Source: Stomoxys calcitrans
Lineage: Eukaryota > Arthropoda > Insecta > Diptera > Muscidae
Reading direction: 5' to 3'
DNA: 64,000 bases
NCBI RefSeq assembly: GCF_963082655.1
Contig: NC_081552.1
Location: forward strand, 197,578,781 to 197,642,780
The position numbers and the translations under genes were made by a program. The notes under the pieces were generated by a model that worked only from the letters and a program-made list of their open reading frames with translations, ran no database searches and was not told the origin of the DNA. Positions 31,166-42,849 of this stretch are shown here, piece after piece; position 1 is the first letter of the stretch; each line of letters starts with the position of its first letter.

Positions 31166-32470
31166 AATTTCGGAGATGGGCTTTATCACGATATAGTCCG
31201 ATATAGCCCATCTTCGAACTTAAAATGCTTATGGACAAAAAAGAATCTGTGCAAGGTTTCAGACCATATAGACCGATCCGCCGATTTAGGGTCTTAGGCC
31301 CATAAAAGCCACATTTATTATCCGATTTTGTTGAAATGTGGGTCAGGGAGTTGTGTTAGGCCCTTCGACATCCTCCTTCAATTTGGTCTACATCGGTCCA
31401 GATTTGGATAAAGCTGTCATATAGACCGATCCTCCGTTTTAGCGTCTTAGGCCCATAAAAGCCACAAATATTATCCGATTTTGCTAAAATTTGGGACCTT
31501 AAATTTAGTTCGGTCCCTCGAAATCCTTCTGCAATATGTCACAGATCGGTCTAGATTTATATATATCTGCCATGTTGGCCGATCTCTCGATTTGAGGTCT
31601 TGGGCCTATAAAAGGCGCATTTATTGTCTGATTTTGCCAAAATTCGAAGCAGTGAGTTGTGTTAGGCCCTTTGATATTCTTCTTCAACTTGGCTCATATC
31701 GGTCCAGATTTGGATATAGATGCCATATAGACCGATCTCTCGATTTTAGGTCTTGGACCCATAAAAGGCGCATTTATTGTCGCCAAAATTTGGGACAGTG
31801 AGTTAAGTAAAGGCCCTCGACCTATTACTGCAATTTGACGTAGATCGATCAAGATTTGCATATAGCTGTTATATAGACCGATCTCTCGATTTAAGGTTTT
31901 GGGCCCATAAAAAACGCACTAATTGTCCAATGTCTCCGAAATTTGAAACAGTGAGTTGTGTTGGGCCCTTCGAAATCCTTCTTCAATTTGGTTTAGATCG
32001 GTCCATATTTGAATAAAGCTCCCATATAGACCGCATTTATTGTCCGATTTCTGCAAAATTTGGGACAGTGAATTGTGTTAGGCTCTTCGACATTTATCTG
32101 CAACTTGGCCCAAATCGTTTCAGATCTGGATATAGCTGCCATATAGACCGATCTCTCGATTTAAAGTCTTGGCCCCATAGAAGGTGCTTTTATAATCCGT
32201 TGTCACTGAAATTGGACACAGTGACTTATGTTAGGCATTTCGACATCAGTGTCATATATGGTTCAGATCGGATTATTTTTAGATATAGCTATTTTATTAT
32301 ACACAATTGAACAGTGACTTGTACATTTCGGAACATATTTCGATTTAGATGCTATGGGGCATAAATTAAGCATTTTTCACCGGATTTTGACGAAAGGTGG
32401 TTTACGTATATACCCCAGGTGGTGTGTATCCAAAGTTCGGCCCGGCCGAACGTAGCATCTTTTTACTTGT
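31166..32470 (-). mobile_element. Family A element, type-3 hairpin end
   Basis: Seven to eight units of GGCCCATAAAAGGCGCATTT, TTGTCCGATTTTGC, TTTGGGACAGTGAGTT and GATCGGTCCAGATTTGGATA end with CCAGGTGGTGTGTATCCAAA and the hairpin TTCGGCCCGGCCGAA, then TTTTTACTTGTTTG. The core side is missing. Confidence 0.75.
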
Positions 32471-34135
32471 TTGTTTTTTTTTTTTTTATTTTCTCCCACT
32501 GTGCAACGTCTCATCATCTCTTCCTTATGCCCCATACATGCTTTCACATGTCGCACCTAGCCTATACAAGTTTTCCTTGTAAAATACCGAAAGTTCTCCT
32601 TCTTATTTACTTTCTGTAATATCCTCGTCTTCTAACGAATCGGATCTTTCCATACGATTTTCGTTGTTCTTTTTGTCCCTTATCTCGGATTGCATCGTTT
32701 GGCAAAAGAAAGCAAAATTTCATTTCAATCTCTTTTTAGATTTGATGTTTCAAAAACTGAATTTTTCTATTTCTATGTGGCGGGCTTAACTTTGAAAGTT
32801 GAAGAAAAAACGTTTCAGCCATTTTTGTCATGAAGTCCACTCAAGAAAATGAGCTTGTGTCGGGAACTCAACCTTTGAGCATACATCGTTTCGAATTTTA
32901 TAAAATGATAATTGCGTGTCCTTAAAAACGTTAATTGGTCAATCGGCTTATACAAGTTTTTCTATATCGGTTTATTTAGTTGTCCAGCACAGACAAAGAA
33001 ACCACTTACGTTAATAAATATTCGCCCCATCCTATGGATGGATGTGTATGAATTTAAGATAACCCCATACACTGTTGTCTGCTGTTGTGTCCCTGGAGAG
33101 TGCTTCAAAATCTGTGCAATTATTTGCACCTTTTAAATCATTCCCTTTTTTCTTTGTTGAAATATGCCCACAAATTGATAACAAACATAACTTGTACTCG
33201 TATTCCCAAGAATGACTCTCTGATATTTTATATTTGCCTTGTCATTACTTAATACTTACCTAATTGGTTGGCTTAATTTGAGATCTCTTTGTGAAGAGCT
33301 CTTACCGTTGGTATTTCGTCTGGCTAATCAATTAGAGCTGTTTGCTGTCAAAATCAGCTGCCATTGCCACTATCATTAATAGGGCGGGTGGGCAAGCAAT
33401 TGTCGGTCGCGTGTTCAGTTGTCATAAAGTTTTAGGGTTTTAAGTGGCAGATATTTGCAGAAAACATTATTAGATGTCAAATTGTCATCAACCAAGGTCA
33501 ATCATCCGACATACCAACCAATGCAACAGGCCAATTAATTATTGCGTTACTTAATGGCGGGATGTATTGGGAGGAAAGAATGTTTGATTGATTGCTGATG
33601 GGTTTTAAGCTATTTTCATTTAATAAAAAGTAAATATTGATTGATGCGACCATAAAAGAAACTCATTTGGATTGCAAATATTTGTTAAAGTTCAAGGTGA
33701 TATGATAATGGAAAATAAATAGTTATCCTTCAAACGGGTTTTTCGAGAATCGCTTTATTCGTTTACAAGTTGGTACATTTGCTCACTAGTAACTCCTCCA
33801 GCCCAGCGTTAAATAAGGCTTAGAACAATCTGTCATCCAACATGAATCTATGGATGTTTTCTTTTTAGACTCACCTCCATAACCATAAATCTATCCGTTC
33901 AAAAATGAGAAACAAATTTCCAAATTGTTGGTACTGTTCTCTCATTGTTGCAGTCCATGGGTGCGTATTACGAATATTCTGATTTGTTATTAGCACTCAT
34001 ACGCTTCCAAGTACTTTGTTGATGGTTACGATCAATTCGCACAACCAACTACATGAAGAAGCTATGTAAAACTCGTATAACAACAATGCGTCAAGCAAAC
34101 GAAGCCACACGAATTTGCCTACACTGTACGTGTAT
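32471..34135. other. Longest repeat-poor stretch, no supported gene
   Basis: A T run is followed by ATTTTCTCCCACTGTGCAAC (32492-32511), the same 20 bases as at 52424-52443. On the minus strand a short frame MQSEIRDKKNNENRMERSD (about 32693-32635) starts from an ATG and stops soon; it matches nothing that I know. Donor-like CTTACC sites on the minus strand (33258, 33302) lack partners. Possibly intron or intergenic DNA. Confidence 0.4.
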
Positions 34136-34407
34136 ACTTATGGGGTAGGTGTGGGGTATTATATAGTCGGCAGCAGCCCGAGTTTTGCTTTTTCTCACAT
34201 GTTTTAATGCATAGATGGGCAACAACACAAAATCGCACTTGAATTCCTCGGCCCGGGTTCATAGGAAAAACAAACATCCTATGAACCCGGGTCGAGGAAT
34301 TCAAGTGCGATTGTGTGTTGTTGCCCATCTATGCATTAAAACATGTGAGAAAAAGCAAAACTCGGGCTGCTGCCGACTATGTAATAGCCCACACCTACCC
34401 CTTAAGT
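34136..34407. repeat. Near-perfect palindrome, 131-bp arms with 10-nt centre
   Basis: Arms 34136-34266 and 34277-34407 are reverse complements with about five mismatches; the centre is AAAACAAACA. Each arm contains GAATTC and an AAAACATGTGAGAAAAAGCA segment, and its outer part is the family A type-1 start (GTCGGCAGCAGCCCGAG..., ACACCTACCCC), so the structure is two type-1 ends joined head to head. Family A units continue only on the right. Confidence 0.9.
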
Positions 34408-35395
34408 GATATTAGGCGGTATCAATTTATGCATGCCATACTTTATTCTCAATCCCAATTTGTTGGATTTCAGCATAGGTGATTAGATGGCTAATACAAG
34501 AATCCGTGCCAAATTTCAGAAAAATCCGTGTGAATTGCAATAACTTCGGCTTTATAAAAGCAAATCGAACTGTGCGAATATATGAAAGCTATATCGCAAT
34601 CCGTACCGAATTTTGTACAATTCACTGGAAATGCCAAGAAATTCTAAATTTTTCTAAAATAAATGCATAATTTATGCCCCCATAGCAGCTATATCGATAT
34701 ATGGTTCGCTTTGGACCAAATTCGACACGGATCAATTCAATTTTGAAGAACAAAGCATTTGTCTTTTTGGCGGCCATATCCAAATATAGACCGACCTGAA
34801 CCAAATACGACACGCCTGTAGGAAAGCCTAAAATAAGTCACTATGTAAACTTTCAGCGAAATCGGATAATAAATGCGCGTTTTATGGTGCCAAGACTTTA
34901 AAGCGAGAGATCGGTCTATATGGCAGCTATATCCAAATCTGAACCAATCTGGGCCAAATTAAAGGGGGATATCAAAGGGCCTAACACAACTCATTGTCCC
35001 ATAAGTCGACGAAATCGGACAATAAATGCACCTGTTATGAGCCCAAGACTTTAAATCGAGTGATCGGTCTATGGGGCAGCTATATGCAAATCTGAACCGA
35101 TCTGAACCAAATTAAAGAAGGATATCGAGCGGCCTAACACCACTCACTTTCCCAAATTTCGGGGAAATCGGACAAAAAATGCGGCTTTTATGGGCCTGAA
35201 ACCTTAAATCGAGAGATCGGTCTATATGACAGATATATCCAAATCTAGACCTATCTGGGCCAAATTGCAAAAAAAATGTCGAAGGGCTTAACACAACTCA
35301 CTGTCGGACAATAAATGCGCCTTTTATGGACTCAAGACCTTAAATCGAGAGATCGGTCTATATGGCAGCTATAGGGTAGGGCTACAAAATCCTTA
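34408..35395 (+). mobile_element. Family A element, 5' part following the palindrome
   Basis: Units of GAGAGATCGGTCTATATGGC, AGCTATATCCAAATCTGAAC, CCTAACACAACTCACTGTCC and GACAATAAATGCGCCTTTTA. One unit (about 35290-35340) has lost some 25 bp. The right end with the core is missing. Confidence 0.75.
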
Positions 35396-35439
35396 TTGGA
35401 AGATCCATATCATGAGGAGACGAGGCTTTTGACGAAGTT

Positions 35440-35605
35440 AAGTAAGGGAGGATCAGCATAGGTTTCGTTATCATAACGGGACACATAGAGGCACTCATTA
35501 ATGCCAAATCGAGCATATGGGGTAGATGATGAGACGTTGGAGAATTTCCTATGTCTTTCCCCAGCTTTTGCGATCAACAAACACCAACAATAAGGTGGGG
35601 ACACA
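35440..35605 (+). pseudogene. RNase H LINE fragment, zinc-finger tail
   Basis: Plus-strand reading TGHIEALINAKSSIWGR, then DETLENFLCLSPAFAINK, matches the end of the LINE copies at 40294-40668 and 14147-14443 (TGHIGL..CKIGAA; DETLEHLLCHCPAFASNR) but with the key Cys and His residues changed. It is the only copy of this LINE in plus orientation. Confidence 0.65.
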
Positions 35606-36600
35606 TAATTTCGCCATTCTGTTTGTAACTACTCGAAATATTCGTCTGAGACCCCATAAAGTATATATATTCTTGATCGTCGTGACATTTTATGTCGATC
35701 TAGCCATGTCCGTCCGTTTATCCGTCTGTCCGTCCGTCTGTCTGTCGAAATCACGCTAACTTCCGAAAAAGTAAAGCTAGCCGCTTGAAATATTGCACAA
35801 ATATTTCTTATTAGTGTAGGTCGGTTGGTATTGTAAATGGGCCATATCGGTCCATGTTTCGATATAGCTGCCATATAAACCGATCTTGGGTCTTGACTTC
35901 TTGAGCCTCTAGAGTACACAATTCTTATCCGGTTGGAATGAAATTTTGCACGACGTGTTTTGTTATGATATCCAACAACTGTGCCAAGTATGGTTCAAAT
36001 CAGTCAACAACCTGATATAGCTGTCATATAAACAGATCTGGGGACTTGACTTCTTGAGCTCCTAGAGGGCGCCATTCCTATTCGATTTGGCTGAAATTCT
36101 GCGTGACGTATTTTATTCTTGCATTCAATAACTGTTTCAAATAAGGTTTAAATCGGTTCATAACCTTATATAGCTGTCATATAAACAGATCTCGGGACTT
36201 GACTTCTTGAGCTTCTAGAGGTCGCATTTTTTATCCGATTTGCCTGAAATTTTGTACGACGGATTCTCTCATGGCCATCAATATACGTGTTTATTATGGT
36301 CTGAATCGGTCTATAGCCCGATACAGCTCCCATATGAATCGATCTCTCTATTTTACTTCTTGAGCCCCCAAAGGGCGCAATTCTTATTCGAATTGGCTGA
36401 CATTTTACACAGGTCTCCACCATATATAATTTAATTGTGGTCCAAACCGGACCATATCTTGATATCGCTCTAATAGCAGATCAAATCTTTTCTTATATCC
36501 TGGTTTGCCTTAGAAGAGATGCCGGGAAAATAACTCGACAAATGCGATCCATGGCGGAGGGTATATAAGATTCGGCCCGGCCGAACTTAGCACGCTTTTA
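35606..36600 (-). mobile_element. Complete family A element, type-2 ends (about 1 kb)
   Basis: Left: CATTCTGTTTGTAACTACTC, AGTATATATATTCTTGATCG, GATCTAGCCATGTCCGTCC with a 45-bp GTCC/GTCT run. Four units (GATATAGCTGCCATATAAAC, CCGATCTTGGGTCTTGACTT, CTTGAGCCTCTAGAG). Right: ATCCATGGCGGAGGGTATAT, hairpin TTCGGCCCGGCCGAA, CTTAGCACGC. A good reference copy for this window. Confidence 0.85.
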
Positions 36601-36672
36601 TTATTTTTTTTTATATTTGGCCCGCCCGCACTAAGGCCGCATTTACTTTTTTTTTTTCTTTTTTTCTTCTTT

Positions 36673-38730
36673 TTATACCCACCACCGTAGGATGGGAGAT
36701 ATGTTCATTCAATCATTCCGTTTCGAACATATCGAAATATGAAATTCCGACCCTACAAAGTATATATATTTCGGATCGTCGTAAAATTCAAAGACGATTT
36801 TACGATGTCCATGTGTCTGTCCGTCCGTCTGTTGTAATCACTCTAGAGCCTTCAAAAATAGAGATATTGAGCTGAAATTTGGCACAGATACGTCTTTTTG
36901 ATGTACGCAGTTTAAGTTTTTGAACTGGCCAACTCGGACCATATTTGGATATAGCTGCTATATAGACCGATTTTCCGATAAAGGGCCGAATGCCCATAAA
37001 ATGCTTTATTTTTCATCCGATTTTACTGAAATTTGAAACAGTGAATAGTTTAAGGCTTCCCGACATTTGACCCAAATATGGTTCAGATCGGACTATATTT
37101 AGATATAGCTGCCATATAGACCGATCTGCCGATAAAGGGTCTGAAGTCCATAAAATCTTTATTTTTTAACCGATTTCGCTGAAATTTAAAACAATGGGTT
37201 TTTCTAAGCTAGCCGACATCTGATCCAGATATGGTTCAGATCGGACTATATTTAGACATAGCTGCATTATAGACCGATTGGCCGATAAAGGGTCTGAAGT
37301 CCTTGAAAGCTTTATTTTTTAACCGATTTCGTTGAAATTTGAAATAATGCGCAGTTTTATGCTTCTCAACATCCGGCTCAAATACGGTGCAGATCTGACT
37401 ATATTTAGATATAGCTGCCATATAGACCGACTTGCCGATAAAGAGTCTGAAGTCTATAAAAGATTTAGTTTTTATTCGATTATGCTGAAATTTCGAATAA
37501 TGCGCAGTTTTAGGCTTCTCAACATCCGGCCCGTATATGGTAGAGATCGGACTATATTTAGACATAGCTGCCTTATAGACCGATTTGCCGATAAAGGGTC
37601 TGAAGTCCTTGAATGCTTTATTTTTTAACCGATTTCGTTGAAATTTGAAATAATGCGCAGTTTTATGCTTCTCAACATCCGGCTCAAATACGGTGCAGAT
37701 CTGACTATATTTAGATATAGCTGCCATATAGACCGACTTGCCGATAAGGGGTCTGAAGCCCATTAAAGCTTTATTTTTTAAACGATTTCGCTGAAATTTA
37801 AAACAACGGGTTATTTTAGGCCTACCGACAACTGCTCCGAATATGGTTCAGATCGGACTATATTTAGATATAGCTGCCATATAGAACGATCCCCCGATAA
37901 GGGGTCTGAAGGCCATAAAAGCTTTATTTTTTATCCGAAATTTGAAACAGTGCGCAGTTTTAAACCTTCCAACATCTAAACCAAATACGGTACAGATCGG
38001 ACTATATTTAGATATAGCTGCCATATAGAACGATCCCCCGATAAGGGGTCTGAAGGCCATAAAAGCTTTATTTTTTATCCGAAATTTGAAACAGTGCGCA
38101 GTTTTAAACCTTCCAACATCTAAACCAAATACGGTACAGATCGGACTATATTTAGATATAGCTGCCATATAGACCGATCCCCCGATAAGGGGCCTGAAGC
38201 CCAAAAAACTTTATTTTTTATCCGATTTCGCTGAAATTTAAAACAATTGGTTATTTTAAGCCTCCCAACATAGGACCTAAATATGGTTTAGATCGAACTA
38301 TATTTAGATCTAGCTGTCATATGGAACGATCCCCCGATAAGGGATCTGAAGCCTATAAAACCTTTATTTTTAATCCGATTTCGGTGAAATTTGAAATAGT
38401 GATTAGGTTTATGCCACATGCCATTCGATCCAAATATGGTAAAAATCGGATTGTATTTAGATACAGCTGTCATATAGACCGATATGCCGATTAAGGGTCT
38501 GAAGCTCATACAAGCTTTATTTATTACCCGATTTTGTTGACATTTAAAAAACAAAATTCAACAGTGACTTACATTTATTAGACCACTCAATATCCGTGCC
38601 GAATTTGGGTGCATAAATTATCCAAGTTTCACCAGATTGTGGCGAAAGGGGGTTTACATATACACCCAAGGAGGTGGGTATCCAAAATTTTACCCGGCCG
38701 AACTTAATGCCTTAATGCCTACTTATGTCT
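36673..38730 (-). mobile_element. Complete family A element with ten-unit array
   Basis: Left end ATACCCACCACCGTAGGATG, core ACAAAGTATATATATTTCGG and GTCTGTCCGTCCGTCTG; right end GGAGGTGGGTATCCAAAATT, TTACCCGGCCGAAC. Unit starts (GATCGGACTATATTTAGA) fall at 37087, 37239, 37392, 37545, 37698, 37851, 37995, 38139, 38291 and 38444. Spacing is therefore 152-153 bp except for two units of 144 bp. A two-unit block (306 bp) is repeated, and the 144-bp unit is duplicated almost exactly. Confidence 0.85.
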
Positions 38731-39530
38731 ACGTTATCATAAGAACAGTTTCACCCTACTTAAGTCATCACAAACTTGTTTCTTCTTAACTCTTATTATT
38801 CTAATAAAAATGTTCGAAAACAAATTGCCATATAATTTATGAATACATAAATAAGAGCATTAAATAATGTGTAAATTGTTTCCATGGCAAAAGTCTTACT
38901 AGTCCCATTGGATGCTTGGGAATTTTACAATCAATACACCAAATACAAATTTGATTGCTTTTAACATGAACCTCATTAAAGCGTTTAGGAATTTTGCACA
39001 GTCTTTCTGTTCTATATAATGCGAAATGATTCTTCATAGCGTGCTGTCAAAAATTTCTAAATATTTATAGAAATACCCAGGAAATCATGCCAATCCCATT
39101 CTAATAACTTTAAATTGCATCTGACTTTCACTCAGCGCATGAAAACCAATTACTTTCGTTTAATGAGGGAAATGATGGCAAATTTTATGACTTTATGGAT
39201 GCCTGCCTTTGATAACCCAACTTCCTGTGTGTTTGTGTGGAATTTTAGTGGAAAAACGCTTAAGGCAAAGTAGGAGTACCTAAAGAATCCTAAACCATTT
39301 TTACGACTTGTGGATATCAAGGCTTTAAAAAATCCATAAAAAATGTCCGCATCTTTTAAGGGCATATAAAATATTTGCGTGTTTTATAACTGCTGCTTGC
39401 GTGAGACCTTCAAATTTGCAAATATTTCTATTGCTAATTTTTTCCTCAACATTAATGTAAAGAATATCGAGAATACTTTTGTCATATGACTGAAGGCTGT
39501 TCGAGTCAAGCTTTTATGCTCATGTATGAG
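38731..39530. other. Unassigned stretch
   Basis: No repeat match within the window; short frames at 38837-39037 and 39150-39365 (minus) show no family that I know and have no splice support. Confidence 0.3.
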
Positions 39531-39890
39531 CGGCCCATATCCTCCACCATAGGATGGCGGCCATTAACTTGTCATTGCCTTAGAAATATCTTGTTTAAGA
39601 AAGTTTAAAGCCAATCTAGCCATGTCCGTCCTTTTGTCGAAAGCACGCTAACCACTCGACATTTAGACTTTACTACTTCGATTTTATGTAGTTGGGTTGG
39701 GATTGTCAATAAGCTATAAGGGTCTATGTATAGATATAGTTCTCAATAAAGCCGATCTCCTAACTATACTCCTTGAGCCCCTAAAGGCCGCAATTATTAG
39801 CCGGTTTGCCTAAAATTTTGCACAACGACTTTTATTATGTGCTACACCATCCATACCAAGAATGGTCCATAACTTCATAAAGAGTGCGGT
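39531..39890 (-). repeat. Family A, worn copy
   Basis: CATATCCTCCACCATAGGAT, AATCTAGCCATGTCCGTCCT and GAGCCCCTAAAGGCCGCAAT are recognisable; the microsatellite is reduced to a few bases. Confidence 0.6.
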
Positions 39891-40184
39891 TTTAATCCCA
39901 CCCATAGCACTATGGTCATACACACAAGCCAGCGATCGGTTTATTGTAAACTCCCACACTAAAAAGTAAAGTCGTGAAAAAAAACTCTAAGCTATTCCCA
40001 AAATCTCTCACTCTCTCTTCTCTCACTCATAGAAAAAAGTCAAGGACCAAGCTCGACCCATTTTGCTTTGCTATATTTGGGTTTCTTTAACTTGTTCTTG
40101 CTTAAACTACAGTGTTCTCAACCTTCACTGCATACTCTCCCCTAACTCTTTATACTGTCCACCAATTACATTGTTCATTAAGTG
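39891..40184. other. Unassigned stretch
   Basis: A CT-rich run (CTCTCACTCTCTCTTCTCTC, about 40004) is the only feature noted. Confidence 0.3.
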
Positions 40185-41890
40185 GTTGAAAGGAGGGTGC
40201 AGATATTAATCCGCCCCATGCCACTATGGACTAAGCCAATAATCGGCTTGTTGTGCGCTCTAAAAATTGAAAACTAATTTCAAACAAGAAAATCTAAGTT
40301 AGAAATTCCGTGCTACTCACAAAATCCTTAATTGTTTTCAATACCACTTCCCTAAGTTGGTTCATGTCTGATATTGTGTCTCCACCTACGTACCGATATC
40401 TGTTGGACGCGAAAGCCGGACAATGACAAAGTAAATGCTCCAATGTCTCATCATCTTCCCCACTTGCCCCACACCTGCTATCACTTGCCGCACCGATTTT
40501 ACATAATTGAGCTCCTAGTCCTATGTGTCCCGTTATGATACCTATAGCTATACTGATCTCCTTCTTACATCCTTTCAGTAATAGCCTCGTCTTCTCACGA
40601 TCTGGATCTCCCCGTAGAATTTTCGCCGTCCTACTGGCCGTTTCCCTGTTCCACAATGTTGCATGCACATTCGTCGCCCACTCCCTTTACTAGGTCTGCG
40701 TCGTCCCGAAAGGCTTCGGGTTATCCAAGTTTATTAACGTCAGTCCTCTGGCCTTCACCGCCAAATCGTGTGCCCTTTCATTTCCCCCTTACTCCGTTAT
40801 GGCCCGGCACCCAAACGATGCGGATTTTGCCATCCTCAGTGAAGGCGTTAATCTCCTTCTTACACTGCAAGACTGTTCGTGACCTTACCGTCCTGGTTGT
40901 TATTGCCCTTATGGCAATTTTGCTGTCGGTAAAGATGTTCACACACGTCGTCCTCGCGTTAGCACCACACCAATTCACGCATTCCGTGATCGCCCGGATC
41001 TACGCCTGCAGTACCGTATTATGGTCAGGCAGTCTAAAACAGATCTCAGTCCCTGGGTTCTTAATGTAAACCTCCAGGCCCACTCTGTCCTCTAGCTTTG
41101 ATCCATACGTCAATCCACGACTGTGCCGATGGCAGAAGTGCCTCGTACTCGACTTCAAGGTTCATCTCAGGTATCCGATCGGAAACCTCTGCCCTTCTTT
41201 CCAGGTTTCCTATCGTCGCCTTGATTATACCGCAATGGTATGAGCTGCTCCCATCCTCAATCCATTCTCCCATCGCCTTAAGTCTCATAGCCGCTGTGGC
41301 TGCCTCACACTTAATCGGTATGTCAATGGGTCGGATATCTAGAATAGTCTCCAGTGTCTTAGTGGGCGTGGTCCCAGAACCTGTTGTATGGTCCCTATTT
41401 TGCACTTTTTCTCCATAGCAGTCTACCAAACTAGTGAGGCGTAAGTAAGTATTGGTCTTATCACGCTCCTGTAGAGCCAGTGGACTTTCCTAGGATTCAG
41501 GCCCCATTGCGAGCCTACGGCCCCTTTTCATAGTTCCCAACATCTGTGAGCCTTCTCAGTACTCTCTTGAATGTGACACTTCCAATTCAGTTTCCTATCC
41601 AAGTCCACCCCTAAGTATTTGACCTTGTCAGTTATCGAAATCGCCTCATTGAGGAAACGGGGTGCGTTAAATTGCCCTACCTGCGTCTTCCTTGTGAACA
41701 GGCATATTTCAATCTTCTCTGGGTTAACATTGAGACCTCTGGGTCTAGCCCAGTCATATGCCTTATGCAAGACCTTTCGGCCCTTCAGCATAGCTCGTTC
41801 GGATCCTTACCCCTTAGAAGTATTATAACATCGTTCGTTCGGGTTCAGACCGCTCCTCAGTCAGCATCCGTAATAGGTGGTCACTCATAG
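40185..41890 (-). pseudogene. RNase H-bearing LINE copy 2 (best preserved)
   Basis: Minus-strand order: end of RT palm with ILLRGKDPNE, HKAYDWARPRGLNVNPEKIE and a thumb KVKYLGVDLDRKLNWKCHIQ (41791-41600); connection region TPTKTLETILDIRPIDIPIK (41429-41280); RNase H with NIFTDSKIAIRAI and VWVPGHNGVRG (40978-40778); zinc-finger-like tail CKIGAASDSRCGASGEDDET, LEHLLCHCPAF (40668-40400); then a 3' UTR GGGTGCAGATATTAATCCGC to about 40185. Several frameshifts separate the blocks, and the 5' half (ORF1, endonuclease, most of RT) is missing, as is usual for 5'-truncated LINEs. RNase H removes RNA from the cDNA hybrid during target-primed reverse transcription. Confidence 0.8.
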
Positions 41891-42259
41891 GAGTGGGGAT
41901 TAAATGCCACTCGCGTTTCGTCTTTGGTAAGAAGACTTTTCAACCATATTAGATGTAATGGCTTCAAGGGCCGTTCGTTGGTATGTTGTATTTAATTCGT
42001 ATTTAATTGCGAAAACGCATCTATGATACAATCACCACATTAACCAAGCGCGACAACCCTGCTTATTAGCTGTACCTTTTCCTTTTTTTTTGGTTATCTA
42101 CAATACATTCAAAATCTTATTTCAAAGCTATCACTTGGGGTACCACATTCTTACAAATCCGCAGGTCATCTTGTGTCTATTCCAATTTGAGGGAAAAAAA
42201 GTGTTCTCTCTTGATCGGCCTTCATTTATTATTTTAAATTCCTTTTTTGTGGGTAGGCG
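41891..42259. other. Unassigned stretch
   Basis: No match found; short frames only. Confidence 0.3.
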
Positions 42260-42849
42260 ATTGCCTTCTGACACGTCCTTTCATTCGAATACAAGATATT
42301 CTCGTTCGTCCTACATGACAGTTTGGTGTTCTTTTTTTTTTGGGTGGAGGGGGTCGGTCCCCCCAACGCTAAGACCCAAAAGACAAGTTATTTGAGTCCT
42401 TTATTGTCGCTATCTACAAATCCTGCTGAACGGCAGGACGTGACCCAGATACTTGAATCCTTATAACAACATAGATTCGAACTCTACTGTCATAGGGCTT
42501 TCCTTAAATTCCCATTTTATCCCGATTGAACTGCACGTCGTATTAAAGGGTATTAGATGGGTGGACTAGTCCTAGACTCTGTCCCAAAGGTGTTTGTCAG
42601 ATTCGTAGTCAACTCTCAAAGACCTTTAATGTTATACTCATTTTGTGAGGTTGAACATTTATGCCCTTTTGGGGGGTTTATGGGGTTAAAGAGGCCCCGT
42701 AGACACCTTGGACCAAATTCTCTCACACAACAAGGAATACATTTTTATACCAGTTTTTACTATACTTTTGAATACCTTTCATTTGATATCCATATTGTCC
42801 CAATCGGTAAAGATGTGCTGTTGAGGAGTTTTTGGAGTATGAATTTTTA
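42260..42849 (+). repeat. Family B (Helitron-like) units, diverged
   Basis: Worn units of TACCTTTCATTTGATATCCA, TATTGTCCCAATCGGTAAAG and TTGGGGGGTTTATGG type. The mariner remnant on the right is inserted into the last unit. Confidence 0.55.

Noticed and set aside
33240..33310. Minus-strand exons ending at GTAAGT-type donors
   Set aside because: Donor-like sites are present, but no acceptor with a matching open frame could be found upstream on that strand.
37236..38204. Repeat proteins of 118-175 residues (FRPLIGKSVYMAAISKYS...)
   Set aside because: The 153-bp monomer is a multiple of three, so a stop-free unit stays open. No start context, no promoter, and the other strand is open as well. 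Kept only as a finding on monomer length.
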